A stretch of 37,442 nucleotides of DNA, taken from a virus. Position numbers and translations under genes: made by a program. Location of the stretch: the IMG/VR virus record IMGVR_UViG_3300032048_000009, positions 1-37,442 of that record; one strand, written 5' to 3'. Below, in pieces: positions 30,811-37,442 of this stretch (position 1 is its first letter; each line of letters starts with the position of its first letter). The notes below the pieces were generated by a model. That model was not told the origin of the DNA. It saw nothing but the letters and a program-made list of their open reading frames with translations, and searched no databases.

Positions 30811-31955
30811 TATTTATCCTTTTTACATTTACAGTTGCAAGGTTTTGTATCTAATTCTTTAATAGCTTCTATTAATAAAGGTATTATTCTATCATACCAT
30901 ACTGCCTTATACATAGAATCAAACGGTGCAGAGGTTACAGCCTCTGGTAAAACTAATTCAATTTCATCAGCATTAACTCCAACTTGTCTTCGTTCATTTT
31001 CAAAACCAAATGACTTAGCTATTTTATTTTCTTTATAATAGTAACCACTAATTTTCTTTAACTTATCTAAAGCAGATCCAATTACCCCTTCAAAATCTTT
31101 TAAACGTGGGTCAGAATAATAAGCTGTGATGTTGCCCGTCGCCGTAATGGTCCCCGCAGCAATAGGATTTCCTGGTGCAAATGATCCTGTAGGTCCTGTT
31201 GGTCCTGGCGGTCCTGTTGGCCCTGTTGGTCCCGTAGGTCCTGGCGGTCCCGAAGGTCCTGGCGGTCCCGTAGGTCCCGTAGGTCCTGTTGGCCCTGTTG
31301 GTCCCGTAGGTCCTGGCGGTCCCGAAGGTCCTGGCGGTCCTGGCGGTCCCGTAGGTCCCGTAGGTCCTACTAAAGCTAAATTAGTTATGGTTGATTTATT
31401 CCAAGCTCCTTCGTCTACATCGTAGTAAGGAACTAAATCCGTTGCTACTGCATCTGAATCAGTTGCAAATCCTGTTATTGCTGCGCCTACATTAACTGCA
31501 TCTGTTACATCGGCACTAGCTTCGACACCATCTAATTTTGTTCCATCAACAGAAATATTTCTTCCATCGACATTTCCAGTGACTGTTATTGCTCCAGCAA
31601 CATCTACGTTAGGTGTAGCAACATTTCCGTTGTCCCCTACAAGTATAGCTTTCGCTGCAGGCTGTGTACAAAATACATCTTTGGTACCTGCTGAAAAGTC
31701 AACTAAGGAATCACTATTTGAACTTGAAATAACTGCGGTTCTAGAAAGAGTATCAGGAGAAGCGTCCGTTACAGCACCTACACCAACTTCAAACTCTGTA
31801 GAGCCCGGAAGAACTATACAATAATAAGTTGTATTAGTAGTTCCAATGCCTGCAACAAAAGTTTCAAAACCAGTAAGTGCTCCTGCTAGATTAACTGTTC
31901 CTGTACCAGTAGTTGCAGTTGTTTCCTTGACTCTATCGTTGATGACAAAAGCCAT
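30810..31955 (-). CDS. Collagen-like tail fibre with S74 chaperone domain
   Basis: This 381-aa fibre has three parts. Residues about 1-190 form a beta-rich N-terminal region ([19 protein letters not shown], then a [21 protein letters not shown] segment). Residues about 195-255 hold 20 Gly-Pro-X triplets, a collagen triple-helix stretch. The C-terminal 120 residues hold an S74-type chaperone ([51 protein letters not shown]). Collagen segments serve as stiff trimeric rods in phage fibres, and the S74 domain directs trimer formation before autocleavage. The extreme end (CNCKCKKDK) is Cys/Lys-rich and would be released or chaperone-associated. Confidence 0.85.
   Translation of the reverse strand: MAFVINDRVKETTATTGTGTVNLAGALTGFETFVAGIGTTNTTYYCIVLPGSTEFEVGVGAVTDASPDTLSRTAVISSSNSDSLVDFSAGTKDVFCTQPAAKAILVGDNGNVATPNVDVAGAITVTGNVDGRNISVDGTKLDGVEASADVTDAVNVGAAITGFATDSDAVATDLVPYYDVDEGAWNKSTITNLALVGPTGPTGPPGPPGPSGPPGPTGPTGPTGPTGPTGPPGPSGPPGPTGPTGPTGPPGPTGPTGSFAPGNPIAAGTITATGNITAYYSDPRLKDFEGVIGSALDKLKKISGYYYKENKIAKSFGFENERRQVGVNADEIELVLPEAVTSAPFDSMYKAVWYDRIIPLLIEAIKELDTKPCNCKCKKDK
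31192..31371 (-). repeat. Gly-Pro-X tandem repeat (20 units of 9 bases)
   Basis: Twenty 9-base units, GC-rich in an AT-rich genome, encode the collagen-like rod. A higher-order 72-base block of eight units at 31210-31281 is repeated from 31282 onward, the second copy carrying one extra 9-base unit (31336-31344). This shows recent in-frame expansion. Confidence 0.9.
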
Positions 31956-31964
31956 TTAAACCTC

Positions 31965-32411
31965 CTAACCTAACCTAATTATCTCTGATCCACCACCCGC
32001 TGTTGGGAACTGAATTGTAAATGTTCCATTACTAGCTGTAAAATCTCCGCCAAAAGCTAAAATACACACTGCATCTGTATTAGACAAATTATTATCTGAA
32101 CGATAAATTAATGCACCATTCGCTGTGAATGAAGCACTTGTCCAAGAAGCATCATCAAAATCAACATATGCTGGCGTAACACCTGATCCACCTGTTACTG
32201 TAGGATTTGCTAATGTAGCACCCCCAGCAGTATACGCTGATCCTGACGTATTACTTATTTCATTTGTGACGACGTAATGTGTAGTAGTAGCTCCCATAGT
32301 AGCCGAAGAAGTATACAGAGCTATTTTATATGTAGCGCCACCATTAAAATCATGGTCACCCTTCAATAAATTCATTTTAAAAACATTTGCAACTGCTTGT
32401 GCTATTGCCAT
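31965..32411 (-). CDS. Small virion structural protein, 148 aa
   Basis: This 148-aa beta-rich protein (AVANVFKMNLLKGDHDF, TYKIALYTSSATMGATT, DFDDASWTSASFTANGALI) resembles a group of short phage virion proteins encoded near adaptor and fibre genes that I associate with tail or fibre base structures. The regularity of T/S-rich strands suggests one beta-sandwich. No enzyme motif is present. It stands between the collagen-like fibre (9 bases downstream) and the gp11-like adaptor (13 bases upstream). Confidence 0.6.
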   Translation of the reverse strand: MAIAQAVANVFKMNLLKGDHDFNGGATYKIALYTSSATMGATTTHYVVTNEISNTSGSAYTAGGATLANPTVTGGSGVTPAYVDFDDASWTSASFTANGALIYRSDNNLSNTDAVCILAFGGDFTASNGTFTIQFPTAGGGSEIIRLG

Positions 32412-32424
32412 AGTATTCTCCTAA

Positions 32425-33123
32425 TTATGGATTTGCAGAAGGAATTGGAATTCTAATAACTCCATCCCTATACTCATCCCTACGTTTTTTACCCATTTGT
32501 TCTTGTGCAAGCGCTGTAACAGACTCTCTATAAGACTGTTCATATACTTGTTGATCTTGCGGAGCTTTCAAGAACTTAAAAGCCTCACATAAACTAGAAT
32601 ATAAAATTGTTCTAGGAGCATTTACACTTACCCAAGTCTCAGTATTACCTCCTGATAACCCTGTAGGTAATCTTGTAAATCCTACTTCAAATTTATATAT
32701 TGCGTTCGGGGTTGGTGCAAGTACTAATGTGCCCTCATCCCATTGTGCATAATATTTTGGCATAGCGGTAGAGCCAGTGTCTGGCGTATTATAATACTCA
32801 TTCATAAAATCAGCATCTACTCTAATCATTTCAGATCTTGCTTTAGTTCCTGCGTCTACATAAATAGTAACATATCTAATAGTAGCATAATCTGTTAATT
32901 TAGGTGTGATAACTGAAGCTGTCTGCCCAGGTAAAGGTACCCATCTATTATCAGCCGCTGTTGCACCATTCATAACATCTTTATAACAATCTAAATCTAC
33001 GTCTTTAAATATCCGTAATTCAGCATGTTCTATAAAATCATCAACAATAGTGTCTGTAAGAACAGCATCATCTGTTTCCGTATAATCTCTAATCTGTGTC
33101 ACTAATTCTGCGTATGTGGTCAT
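32425..33123 (-). CDS. Tail tube / head-tail adaptor (T7 gp11 / SU10-type)
   Basis: This 232-aa helical protein begins TYAELVTQIRDYTETDDAVL, then has DDFIEHAELRIFKDVDL, the opening pattern of the podovirus adaptor group (helix with TYAEL, then an AELRI helix). A central beta insertion (NRWVPLPGQTASV, ATIRYVTIYV) and C-terminal helices (SLCEAFKFLKAPQDQQVYEQ) complete it. These proteins form a ring that joins portal to nozzle. Length fits the family (about 190-250 aa). The ATG overlaps the upstream HAD-containing gene's end by four bases. Confidence 0.72.
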   Translation of the reverse strand: MTTYAELVTQIRDYTETDDAVLTDTIVDDFIEHAELRIFKDVDLDCYKDVMNGATAADNRWVPLPGQTASVITPKLTDYATIRYVTIYVDAGTKARSEMIRVDADFMNEYYNTPDTGSTAMPKYYAQWDEGTLVLAPTPNAIYKFEVGFTRLPTGLSGGNTETWVSVNAPRTILYSSLCEAFKFLKAPQDQQVYEQSYRESVTALAQEQMGKKRRDEYRDGVIRIPIPSANP

Positions 33124-34142
33124 GGTAATATTGTAAGCGGTCCTACGGACATAGCTCCTCCTCCAAATTTTCTTATACCACCACTTTCAAAATATTTAAA
33201 CCCTTTGCCTCCAGCAGTTTCAAATTGGTTAATATAATCAGTTCTATCATCAATTAACATTTTATTTGCTCCACCATATCCGCCTTTATTATACTGAGGT
33301 GCATAATCTATATCACCAGGAGTTGATCCCGATGCAGGTGCACGACCAACACTAGATCCAGGTGTACCAAAATGAGTAGTAACCCAAGAAAGTTTTTGAG
33401 CATCGCCTGCAACAGAACCCGTAGTTGTTGTTAAAACATTCCAAGTAGTATTTTTTGACATAACTAGATCTACTAAAGCATTTGCCTCAGCTCTTACTCC
33501 TAAGTTTAAAAAATAACTTGGATCAGCGGCTATTGCAGCTAATTCTTGTGCAGGTGTCATATCGTACCAGTCTGGATTATATCCTAAAAAAGTTGCTACA
33601 GCTTGATACCATTCTGCTAGTGTTCCATCCACATCAACATAAACAGTTGTAGTTCCAGGATTACAGTTTTCTGTTAACCATTCTTCAAGAATATCATTAG
33701 GACTAAATGAAAAATTATCATCATCAATTTTAGTTAGTATATGACCATCTGCATAATTTATATCATGATCTTCAATATGAGAAACTTGTGGATATTCTGG
33801 AAAGTGAGATTCACAATCTCTAAATCTACGTCTGTCTCCTGTACTATATCCATGTCCTGGATCAAAAACATTTACAAGTATTGAATCTGTTACACCTGCA
33901 CTCATTGCGTTCTCATCTAACATATGCGCTACAGGTGGCTCTACTCTTCCTGGTCTTGCATGTCGTAGTCCTTGTGCGTCGCCTCTAATAACTCTTGGTT
34001 CTAACAGAGGTGATTTTGGTTCATATTCACTTGTATGAACCCACGCGCCATTCCATTCTCTAACCATTTCTCTATATGGAAATTGCAGACCACTCCTGTC
34101 GGAGATAGCTATTGCATATTTACCTGTAGAAAAATTAGACAT
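33120..34142 (-). CDS. Virion structural protein with embedded HAD phosphatase domain
   Basis: This 340-aa protein couples two modules. Residues 1-150 form a phage structural domain (YAIAISDRSGLQFPYREMV, EWNGAWVHTSEYEPKSP, DPGHGYSTGDRRRFRD) seen in marine podophage tail-region proteins. Residues about 164-315 carry HAD hydrolase motifs in order: motif I DVDGT (D170, D172), motif II TTTT (about 238-241), and motif III K294 with LIDDR (D298-D299), close to the 5'-deoxynucleotidase branch. The last 20 residues (GGIRKFGGGAMSVGPLT) return to the structural domain, so the HAD part looks inserted. The start at 34142 overlaps the adaptor stop by eight bases and avoids an unrelated upstream extension. 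Confidence 0.72.
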   Translation of the reverse strand: MSNFSTGKYAIAISDRSGLQFPYREMVREWNGAWVHTSEYEPKSPLLEPRVIRGDAQGLRHARPGRVEPPVAHMLDENAMSAGVTDSILVNVFDPGHGYSTGDRRRFRDCESHFPEYPQVSHIEDHDINYADGHILTKIDDDNFSFSPNDILEEWLTENCNPGTTTVYVDVDGTLAEWYQAVATFLGYNPDWYDMTPAQELAAIAADPSYFLNLGVRAEANALVDLVMSKNTTWNVLTTTTGSVAGDAQKLSWVTTHFGTPGSSVGRAPASGSTPGDIDYAPQYNKGGYGGANKMLIDDRTDYINQFETAGGKGFKYFESGGIRKFGGGAMSVGPLTILP

Positions 34143-34881
34143 TTGGATAATACGCCTGTGGTGAAATGTAAGTACTAGTTGAAGAGCCATCTTCAACAAG
34201 AGCTCTATTTAATTCATCTTCATAATATAACTTCATCGCTTGACATAATTCTGGTTTTTCTTTTTGACAAAGATAGAAAGCTAAACCTGATACCATTGCA
34301 GGGACGAAACGATAAGGTGAGTCAGCTGTGTTAGTGTAGTTACCTACATCCTGAATTCTTTTAACATAATAGAGGCCTATATAATTAGTTGCCGCAGTAG
34401 CGTCAGGAGTTGGGTATAAAGTAATTGCAGTTCTATCAATAAAACGTTGAACATAATATTGTGAAGGTTGAGATTTAGTTAGTTTATTAGAAAGACCAGA
34501 ATAAGTTGATCTATTAATTTTTGTTAATGCAGAATCTGATTGATTAACTGTATTATAGTCTCTTCTATAAGTAGCTTCTAATACATCATCTAATCCATAG
34601 ATGCCATTAACAGGTACAGTCGTCACACTCGTACCATCACCAACTCCTCTATAGAAAATATACTCGGCCTGCCCTTCAACAAGATCAATATTGGTATTTC
34701 CCATTTCCCAATAGTGTAAGCCTCTATTGCCCCACTCTTGAAACATTATATTTAATGAACGTCTTGCTGATTTTAATTGGTAACCACTTACAGCATGAAG
34801 ACCTATACGATCATAGGCTTCCTGTATAATATCATCAATTGCAAAAGTGCTCTCGAATGTAGTTGTTCCGGACGTTGCCAT
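34135..34881 (-). CDS. P22 gp4-like head-tail adaptor / stabilisation protein
   Basis: This 248-aa protein has a helical N-terminal half (AIDDIIQEAYDRIGLHAVSG, QLKSARRSLNIMFQEWGNRG) that fits the gp4-type head-completion family, followed by beta strands (AITLYPTPDATA, NYIGLYYVKRI) and a C-terminal helix bundle (FVPAMVSGLAFYLCQKEKPE). Family members bind the portal, plug the packaged DNA and recruit the tail hub. Its position between small capsid-region genes and the second adaptor matches the assembly order. The start MATSGTTTF has an AGGAGG ribosome site. Confidence 0.65.
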   Translation of the reverse strand: MATSGTTTFESTFAIDDIIQEAYDRIGLHAVSGYQLKSARRSLNIMFQEWGNRGLHYWEMGNTNIDLVEGQAEYIFYRGVGDGTSVTTVPVNGIYGLDDVLEATYRRDYNTVNQSDSALTKINRSTYSGLSNKLTKSQPSQYYVQRFIDRTAITLYPTPDATAATNYIGLYYVKRIQDVGNYTNTADSPYRFVPAMVSGLAFYLCQKEKPELCQAMKLYYEDELNRALVEDGSSTSTYISPQAYYPNV

Positions 34882-34891
34882 AAACTACCTC

Positions 34892-35173
34892 CTAGTTAAA
34901 TGTAATAGTAACACCTGTTGTAGCAGTTAGAACGGCGTGTACTCCTGTTTTAAATCTGATACCACTACCTGGAACGAATATTGAAAGTCCATCAGTTCCA
35001 AATATGAAAGTGTGCGAAGTACCGGTTGCCGAAGTTGCATCATACAAAACCAAAGTAGAACTTGCGACTCCTTTTGCCTGTATAGAAGTTACTCGGCAAG
35101 AGCCAGTATGCAAGGTTGCTGTAGCTGCAGTATGTGCTGTTCTTTGGTCACTTGTAAAAGTGCTTCCACCCAT
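34892..35173 (-). CDS. Small beta-rich structural protein, 93 aa
   Basis: This 93-aa protein begins MGGSTFTSDQRTAH and is rich in T, S, A and V strands (CRVTSIQAKGVASSTLVLY, GVHAVLTATTGVTI). The pattern is that of a small virion beta-sandwich such as a capsid decoration or tail accessory. The ATG has an AGGAGG site and is preceded on its RNA by the UUCG hairpin at 35193-35212. No specific family was identified. Confidence 0.55.
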   Translation of the reverse strand: MGGSTFTSDQRTAHTAATATLHTGSCRVTSIQAKGVASSTLVLYDATSATGTSHTFIFGTDGLSIFVPGSGIRFKTGVHAVLTATTGVTITFN

Positions 35174-35192
35174 AATATTTTCCTCCTAAATT

Positions 35193-35212
35193 AGTGGGGC
35201 CGAAGCCCCACT
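35193..35212 (-). promoter_or_regulatory. UUCG tetraloop hairpin in intergenic leader
   Basis: In minus RNA an 8-bp stem (AGTGGGGC/GCCCCACT) closes on TTCG, an exceptionally stable tetraloop. It follows the 168-aa gene's stop closely and precedes the next AGGAGG. No U run follows, so it is more likely an RNA-stabilising 3' end or processing barrier than a terminator. Confidence 0.55.
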
Positions 35213-35221
35213 GTTAATTAA

Positions 35222-35728
35222 TTATTCAGTATCTGAAGTACTAGAGATTCCGAAGAATTTTAGTTTTAGTGTAGTAGATCCACCGGCTGCGCCAGCTCCT
35301 GGATCACCACTTAAAACTACTTCAACTTCATCTGGTGTAGAACTTGTTGCAGCAACTCCTGCACCAAGATCAATAAATCCTAAAGCACCATTCAAAATCC
35401 AGAATCCTTTAAACCCTGTAGAATTGACTGCGCATGTACTTCCGATTCCATCTAAGTAACCGTCTGTATCAGCATCTGATCCTACGTCGTCAAGATTAAC
35501 TGCATTTGTTGAAGCTTCTGTAACTACTACTGTGCATGCCATTGGAACAAAGTTAGTAGGCATCGCAATTGCCGCCTCTTTTCCAGTTGTAGCACCACTA
35601 ATAACAGAGACTGTTGCCTCATATACTTCTAATTTCATATTAGTAATAACTTTGCCAGATGCATTTTTTATAATGTCTACAAAGCCGTTTTCCGATCTTA
35701 CCGGACCGCTAAATGTTGTATTAGCCAT
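35222..35728 (-). CDS. Structural protein, probable capsid-associated, 168 aa
   Basis: This 168-aa protein begins MANTTFSGPVRSENGF, a start I associate with abundant phage head or structural proteins. It continues with strands (MKLEVYEATVSVISG, FVPMACTVVVTEAST) and an acidic, alanine/glycine-rich C terminus. It lies just downstream of the major capsid gene but has its own leader with a terminator, promoter and pseudoknot, which suggests separate, perhaps higher-level or differently timed expression. It may decorate the capsid or form a tail ring. No enzyme motif is visible. Confidence 0.58.
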   Translation of the reverse strand: MANTTFSGPVRSENGFVDIIKNASGKVITNMKLEVYEATVSVISGATTGKEAAIAMPTNFVPMACTVVVTEASTNAVNLDDVGSDADTDGYLDGIGSTCAVNSTGFKGFWILNGALGFIDLGAGVAATSSTPDEVEVVLSGDPGAGAAGGSTTLKLKFFGISSTSDTE

Positions 35729-35747
35729 AATTTTTCTCCTATTTGCG

Positions 35748-35812
35748 CTAGTATAGTCCTAAGAGTTTGTCTACTGCACGCGTCTATACTAACTTATTTT
35801 TGATGTGCAGTA
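35748..35812 (-). promoter_or_regulatory. Predicted H-type pseudoknot leader RNA
   Basis: In minus RNA order: TACTGCAC (35812-35805), TTAGTATAG (35792-35784), GTGCAGTA (35779-35772), CTATACTAG (35756-35748). Segments 1 and 3 pair perfectly over eight bases; segments 2 and 4 pair over nine including one G-U. The interleaved order gives an H-type pseudoknot ending seven bases before the AGGAG ribosome site (35740-35736) of the 168-aa gene. It could be a riboswitch-like or stabilising element. No known class was recognised. Confidence 0.5.
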
Positions 35813-35817
35813 TTTTG

Positions 35818-35846
35818 AATATACTCTCTTAAATTAGTAAATGCAA
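35818..35846 (-). promoter_or_regulatory. Candidate promoter upstream of pseudoknot leader
   Basis: TTGCAT (35846-35841), a 17-base spacer and TATATT (35823-35818) predict a start near 35811, just where the pseudoknot begins. The -35 is weak (three of six). Together with the terminator immediately upstream it would separate expression of the 168-aa gene from the capsid gene. Confidence 0.38.
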
Positions 35847-35847
35847 A

Positions 35848-35872
35848 TAAAAAGGGCGGCCTAAGCCGCCCT
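35848..35872 (-). terminator. Intrinsic terminator after major capsid gene
   Basis: In minus RNA the stem GGGCGGC/GCCGCCC with TTAG loop, plus one extra A-T pair, is followed directly by TTTTTATTT. It is a textbook rho-independent terminator about 30 bases after the capsid stop codon. Confidence 0.85.
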
Positions 35873-35900
35873 CCTTAATTTAGGTATAATCTAACAGTTC

Positions 35901-36809
35901 TTAACCAGTTCCGTCAGAGCCATAGACACCACGCCAGTCAGACCAGCCGAAGCTGTATCTTTCTCTGGCTTTGTATCTCATGTTGCCTGTTTCGAAGTCA
36001 CCTTCCATAGCAGTTTTAAGAGCTGCTCTTGTAAAGTGTTTCATTCCATTAGGAACATCAGTTTTAATGAACCATTGATCGCCATCATTAATGTAGTTAT
36101 TAACTACAAAACCTTGAGGAATCATCCCCATAGATTTAAGAGCGTTGATATCATTATCAGCTGTTCCAACACGTTGAGCGGATTTTGTAATCCTCTCTGC
36201 AGTGAATTGACCGTCAGCAGGAATGATTAATTTCATTCCTCTAGCAGCAATTTTAAGACCTCTTTCGTCTTTGAAATTGCCAATGTCAATCATTGCTTGC
36301 TCCAGGGATGTTTCAGACAAGTCAGATTGAGTTGTCGGTGTGTTGCTAAGATTCCCTGCAAGTGTAGGGTGAGCGTTTCCGATTAAAGATTCGTTGTCTC
36401 CACCTACTGTAGCGGCTGTGAATGCAAGATTTAATACATTCGCGCCTTTGGTTTGCTTCGTTTGAGCCATAGAACGTGCAAGTGCCTTAGTATAACGCGT
36501 AGAAATCTTATCATACAAGTTATCTTCAACATTTTCCTCAGTTAGTGAGAATGCGAGAGCGACTGTCTCATGTTGGTATCTTGCAGTATAAGTTTCTTGT
36601 GCGGTATCATAAGTAACACCAGCGCCTTCTGACTTAACGGCTGCTTTGTCGAAACCAGATAACATTACTTCTTCTTCAAAAGCTCTGTCACTGTTTTCTG
36701 TGTCGAAAATCTCTTTATTTTGATTTTCGTATTGTTTGTACTCAAGTCCAAATAATGCATTCAGACCTGGCTCTAGCTCTTTTGCTAGTTGTTGTCTTGA
36801 TATAGCCAT
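35901..36809 (-). CDS. Major capsid protein (gpT-like, Mu-type)
   Basis: This 302-aa capsid protein fits the Mu-gpT-like group. Typical blocks are RQQLAKELEPGLNALFGLEY at the start, then GNAHPTLAGNLSNTP, DERGLKIAARGMKLIIP, RVGTADNDINAL and, at the end, FETGNMRYKARERYSFGWSD. It should build the icosahedral shell with the HK97 fold; no delta/protease domain is fused. AGGAGG precedes the ATG, and a terminator follows the stop. The upstream neighbour is a decoration-type protein. Portal and terminase are outside the window. Confidence 0.82.
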   Translation of the reverse strand: MAISRQQLAKELEPGLNALFGLEYKQYENQNKEIFDTENSDRAFEEEVMLSGFDKAAVKSEGAGVTYDTAQETYTARYQHETVALAFSLTEENVEDNLYDKISTRYTKALARSMAQTKQTKGANVLNLAFTAATVGGDNESLIGNAHPTLAGNLSNTPTTQSDLSETSLEQAMIDIGNFKDERGLKIAARGMKLIIPADGQFTAERITKSAQRVGTADNDINALKSMGMIPQGFVVNNYINDGDQWFIKTDVPNGMKHFTRAALKTAMEGDFETGNMRYKARERYSFGWSDWRGVYGSDGTG

Positions 36810-36828
36810 AATTTATGTCCTCCTGCTA

Positions 36829-37380
36829 TTATTTATACTTATGTTCATTAATTAAAACTTCATACACAAGGTTATCTTCGCCAATATCGTTGCGTCCGAC
36901 TTTTTTAGAAAAGCCTACACAACGTACATTAGCATCAGAACCCCAAGTAACAGTTTCAACTTTTGAAACACCAGTAGTTGTATCGCCGGTGTCTGCTGAC
37001 AAGTCACACGTTTTACTGAGATCAGTTTGAGCTGATGCACCAGAACCTTGTACTTCGAACACCTGGTAAGGGTCGTCGTACACGAAACATGTAGTCAAAA
37101 GACTAGCGGCTTTTTGGTTTGAGAAAATTGGTTTTCCTGTTGTAGCATCGTCGTAGTTACATCCCCAGAAAACACCTACACAGTTTGTAGCATCTGTTCC
37201 TCCACCTGATGCGGTGAAGTAACGTACATCTCCAGTTGCTTCAAGGACCGTTACCGGATCTCCTTGAAATAACGCAACTCCGTATGCTGCTATCGTTATA
37301 TAGCTGTTTGCTGCAGAGGCTGTGCCTCCGCCGATTTTACCTAACGGGTTTAAACCAAATGCGGCATCTAAGTTTGCCAT
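36829..37380 (-). CDS. Capsid decoration-type protein, 183 aa
   Basis: This 183-aa protein begins MANLDAAFGLNPLGKIGG, a start common to small head proteins encoded just before the capsid gene in marine phages. The centre (YGVALFQGDPVTVLEATG, CVGVFWGCNYDDATTGKP) is beta-rich with a conserved GDPV turn, and the end has VYEVLINEHKYK. Likely role is decorating or stabilising the shell. AAGGAGG sits nine bases before the ATG. Position immediately upstream of the major capsid gene supports the call; the exact family name is not certain. Confidence 0.62.
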   Translation of the reverse strand: MANLDAAFGLNPLGKIGGGTASAANSYITIAAYGVALFQGDPVTVLEATGDVRYFTASGGGTDATNCVGVFWGCNYDDATTGKPIFSNQKAASLLTTCFVYDDPYQVFEVQGSGASAQTDLSKTCDLSADTGDTTTGVSKVETVTWGSDANVRCVGFSKKVGRNDIGEDNLVYEVLINEHKYK

Positions 37381-37442
37381 ATTGTTATCCTCCTTAAAGG
37401 TTGTTATTTAAATCGATGGTTAAATAAGACTAAGTTTTATTT
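37381..37442 (-). other. Leader to the head-protein genes, right window edge
   Basis: This 62-base stretch holds an AAGGAGG ribosome site close to the start of the 183-aa gene and an AT-rich leader with the palindromic ATCGAT. No convincing -10/-35 pair or ORF is visible before the window ends. Confidence 0.4.

Noticed and set aside
31192-31371. CRISPR-like array
   Set aside because: The repeat is contiguous 9-base coding units without spacers, encoding Gly-Pro-X triplets.
31126-31425. Plus-strand frame antisense to the collagen repeats
   Set aside because: Gly-Pro repeats read as Gly-Pro on both strands, so an open antisense frame arises automatically; no promoter or ribosome site.
35730-35900. 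Possible tRNA or phage attachment site in the capsid-region gap
   Set aside because: No cloverleaf, T-loop or anticodon arm could be built; the pairing is of pseudoknot order and no integrase is in the window.

Overview
The window is one continuous stretch of a tailed-phage genome, AT-rich and very compactly coded. Almost every gene is on the minus strand, and neighbours are commonly joined by ATGA or TAATG stop/start overlaps. Family-A DNA polymerase, an archaeo-eukaryotic-type primase, an SF1 helicase, P22-like and T7/SU10-like tail adaptor and nozzle proteins, very large internal-virion-type proteins and no tape-measure or sheath point to a short-tailed (podovirus) morphology. Overall style (no phage RNA polymerase, DUF3310, HlyC-like gene, Gly-Gly-Arg motif structural proteins, S74 and collagen-like fibres) resembles uncultured marine phages and SAR11 pelagiphages of the HTVC010P kind. 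That affiliation is inference from memory of those families, not a database result. Terminase, portal and scaffold genes are not in the window. Given the gene order they should lie beyond the right edge, so the window is probably an incomplete or arbitrarily opened genome.

Layout in the direction of minus-strand transcription (right to left). Right end, about 37.4-34.9 kb: head proteins (a decoration-type protein and a gpT-like major capsid protein), a strong terminator, a new promoter with a pseudoknot-capable leader, and two small structural proteins. About 34.9-32.4 kb: a gp4-like adaptor, a structural protein with an embedded HAD phosphatase domain, and a gp11/SU10-type adaptor. About 32.4-26.4 kb: a fibre cassette of seven genes including a collagen-like fibre and two S74 chaperone-domain fibres. 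About 26.4-23.2 kb: a gp10-like nozzle protein, several tiny proteins, and a HlyC-like lysine acyltransferase homologue. About 23.2-12.6 kb: five internal or ejection-type virion proteins, including one of 1795 residues. About 12.6-11.1 kb: a holin candidate, a Lys-rich protein and an M15 peptidase (lysis).

The SNF2-type helicase at 9.6-11.1 kb is the only plus-strand protein gene. It is fired from a dyad-symmetric promoter that also faces the replication block. That block runs leftward from 9.6 to 1.8 kb: two unknown proteins, an SSB-like protein, a Cys-rich peptide, primase, a small HTH-like protein, SF1 helicase, DUF3310, DNA polymerase and a zinc ribbon. Left of it, about 1.64-0 kb is an accessory cluster of overlapping small genes: a 59-aa basic protein, a Cys-rich protein, an HNH nuclease, a 2OG-Fe(II) oxygenase-like protein, a membrane peptide and two more small proteins.

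The most striking non-coding signals are (i) a complete plus-strand mini transcription unit at 1695-1779 (promoter plus intrinsic terminator, no ORF), back to back with a minus promoter that shares its -35; (ii) interleaved inverted repeats at 35748-35812 that can form an H-type pseudoknot just upstream of a Shine-Dalgarno; and (iii) the 37-bp dyad promoter at 9585-9621. No tRNA, rRNA, CRISPR array or insertion sequence was recognised, and no gene-free stretch exceeds 300 bases.
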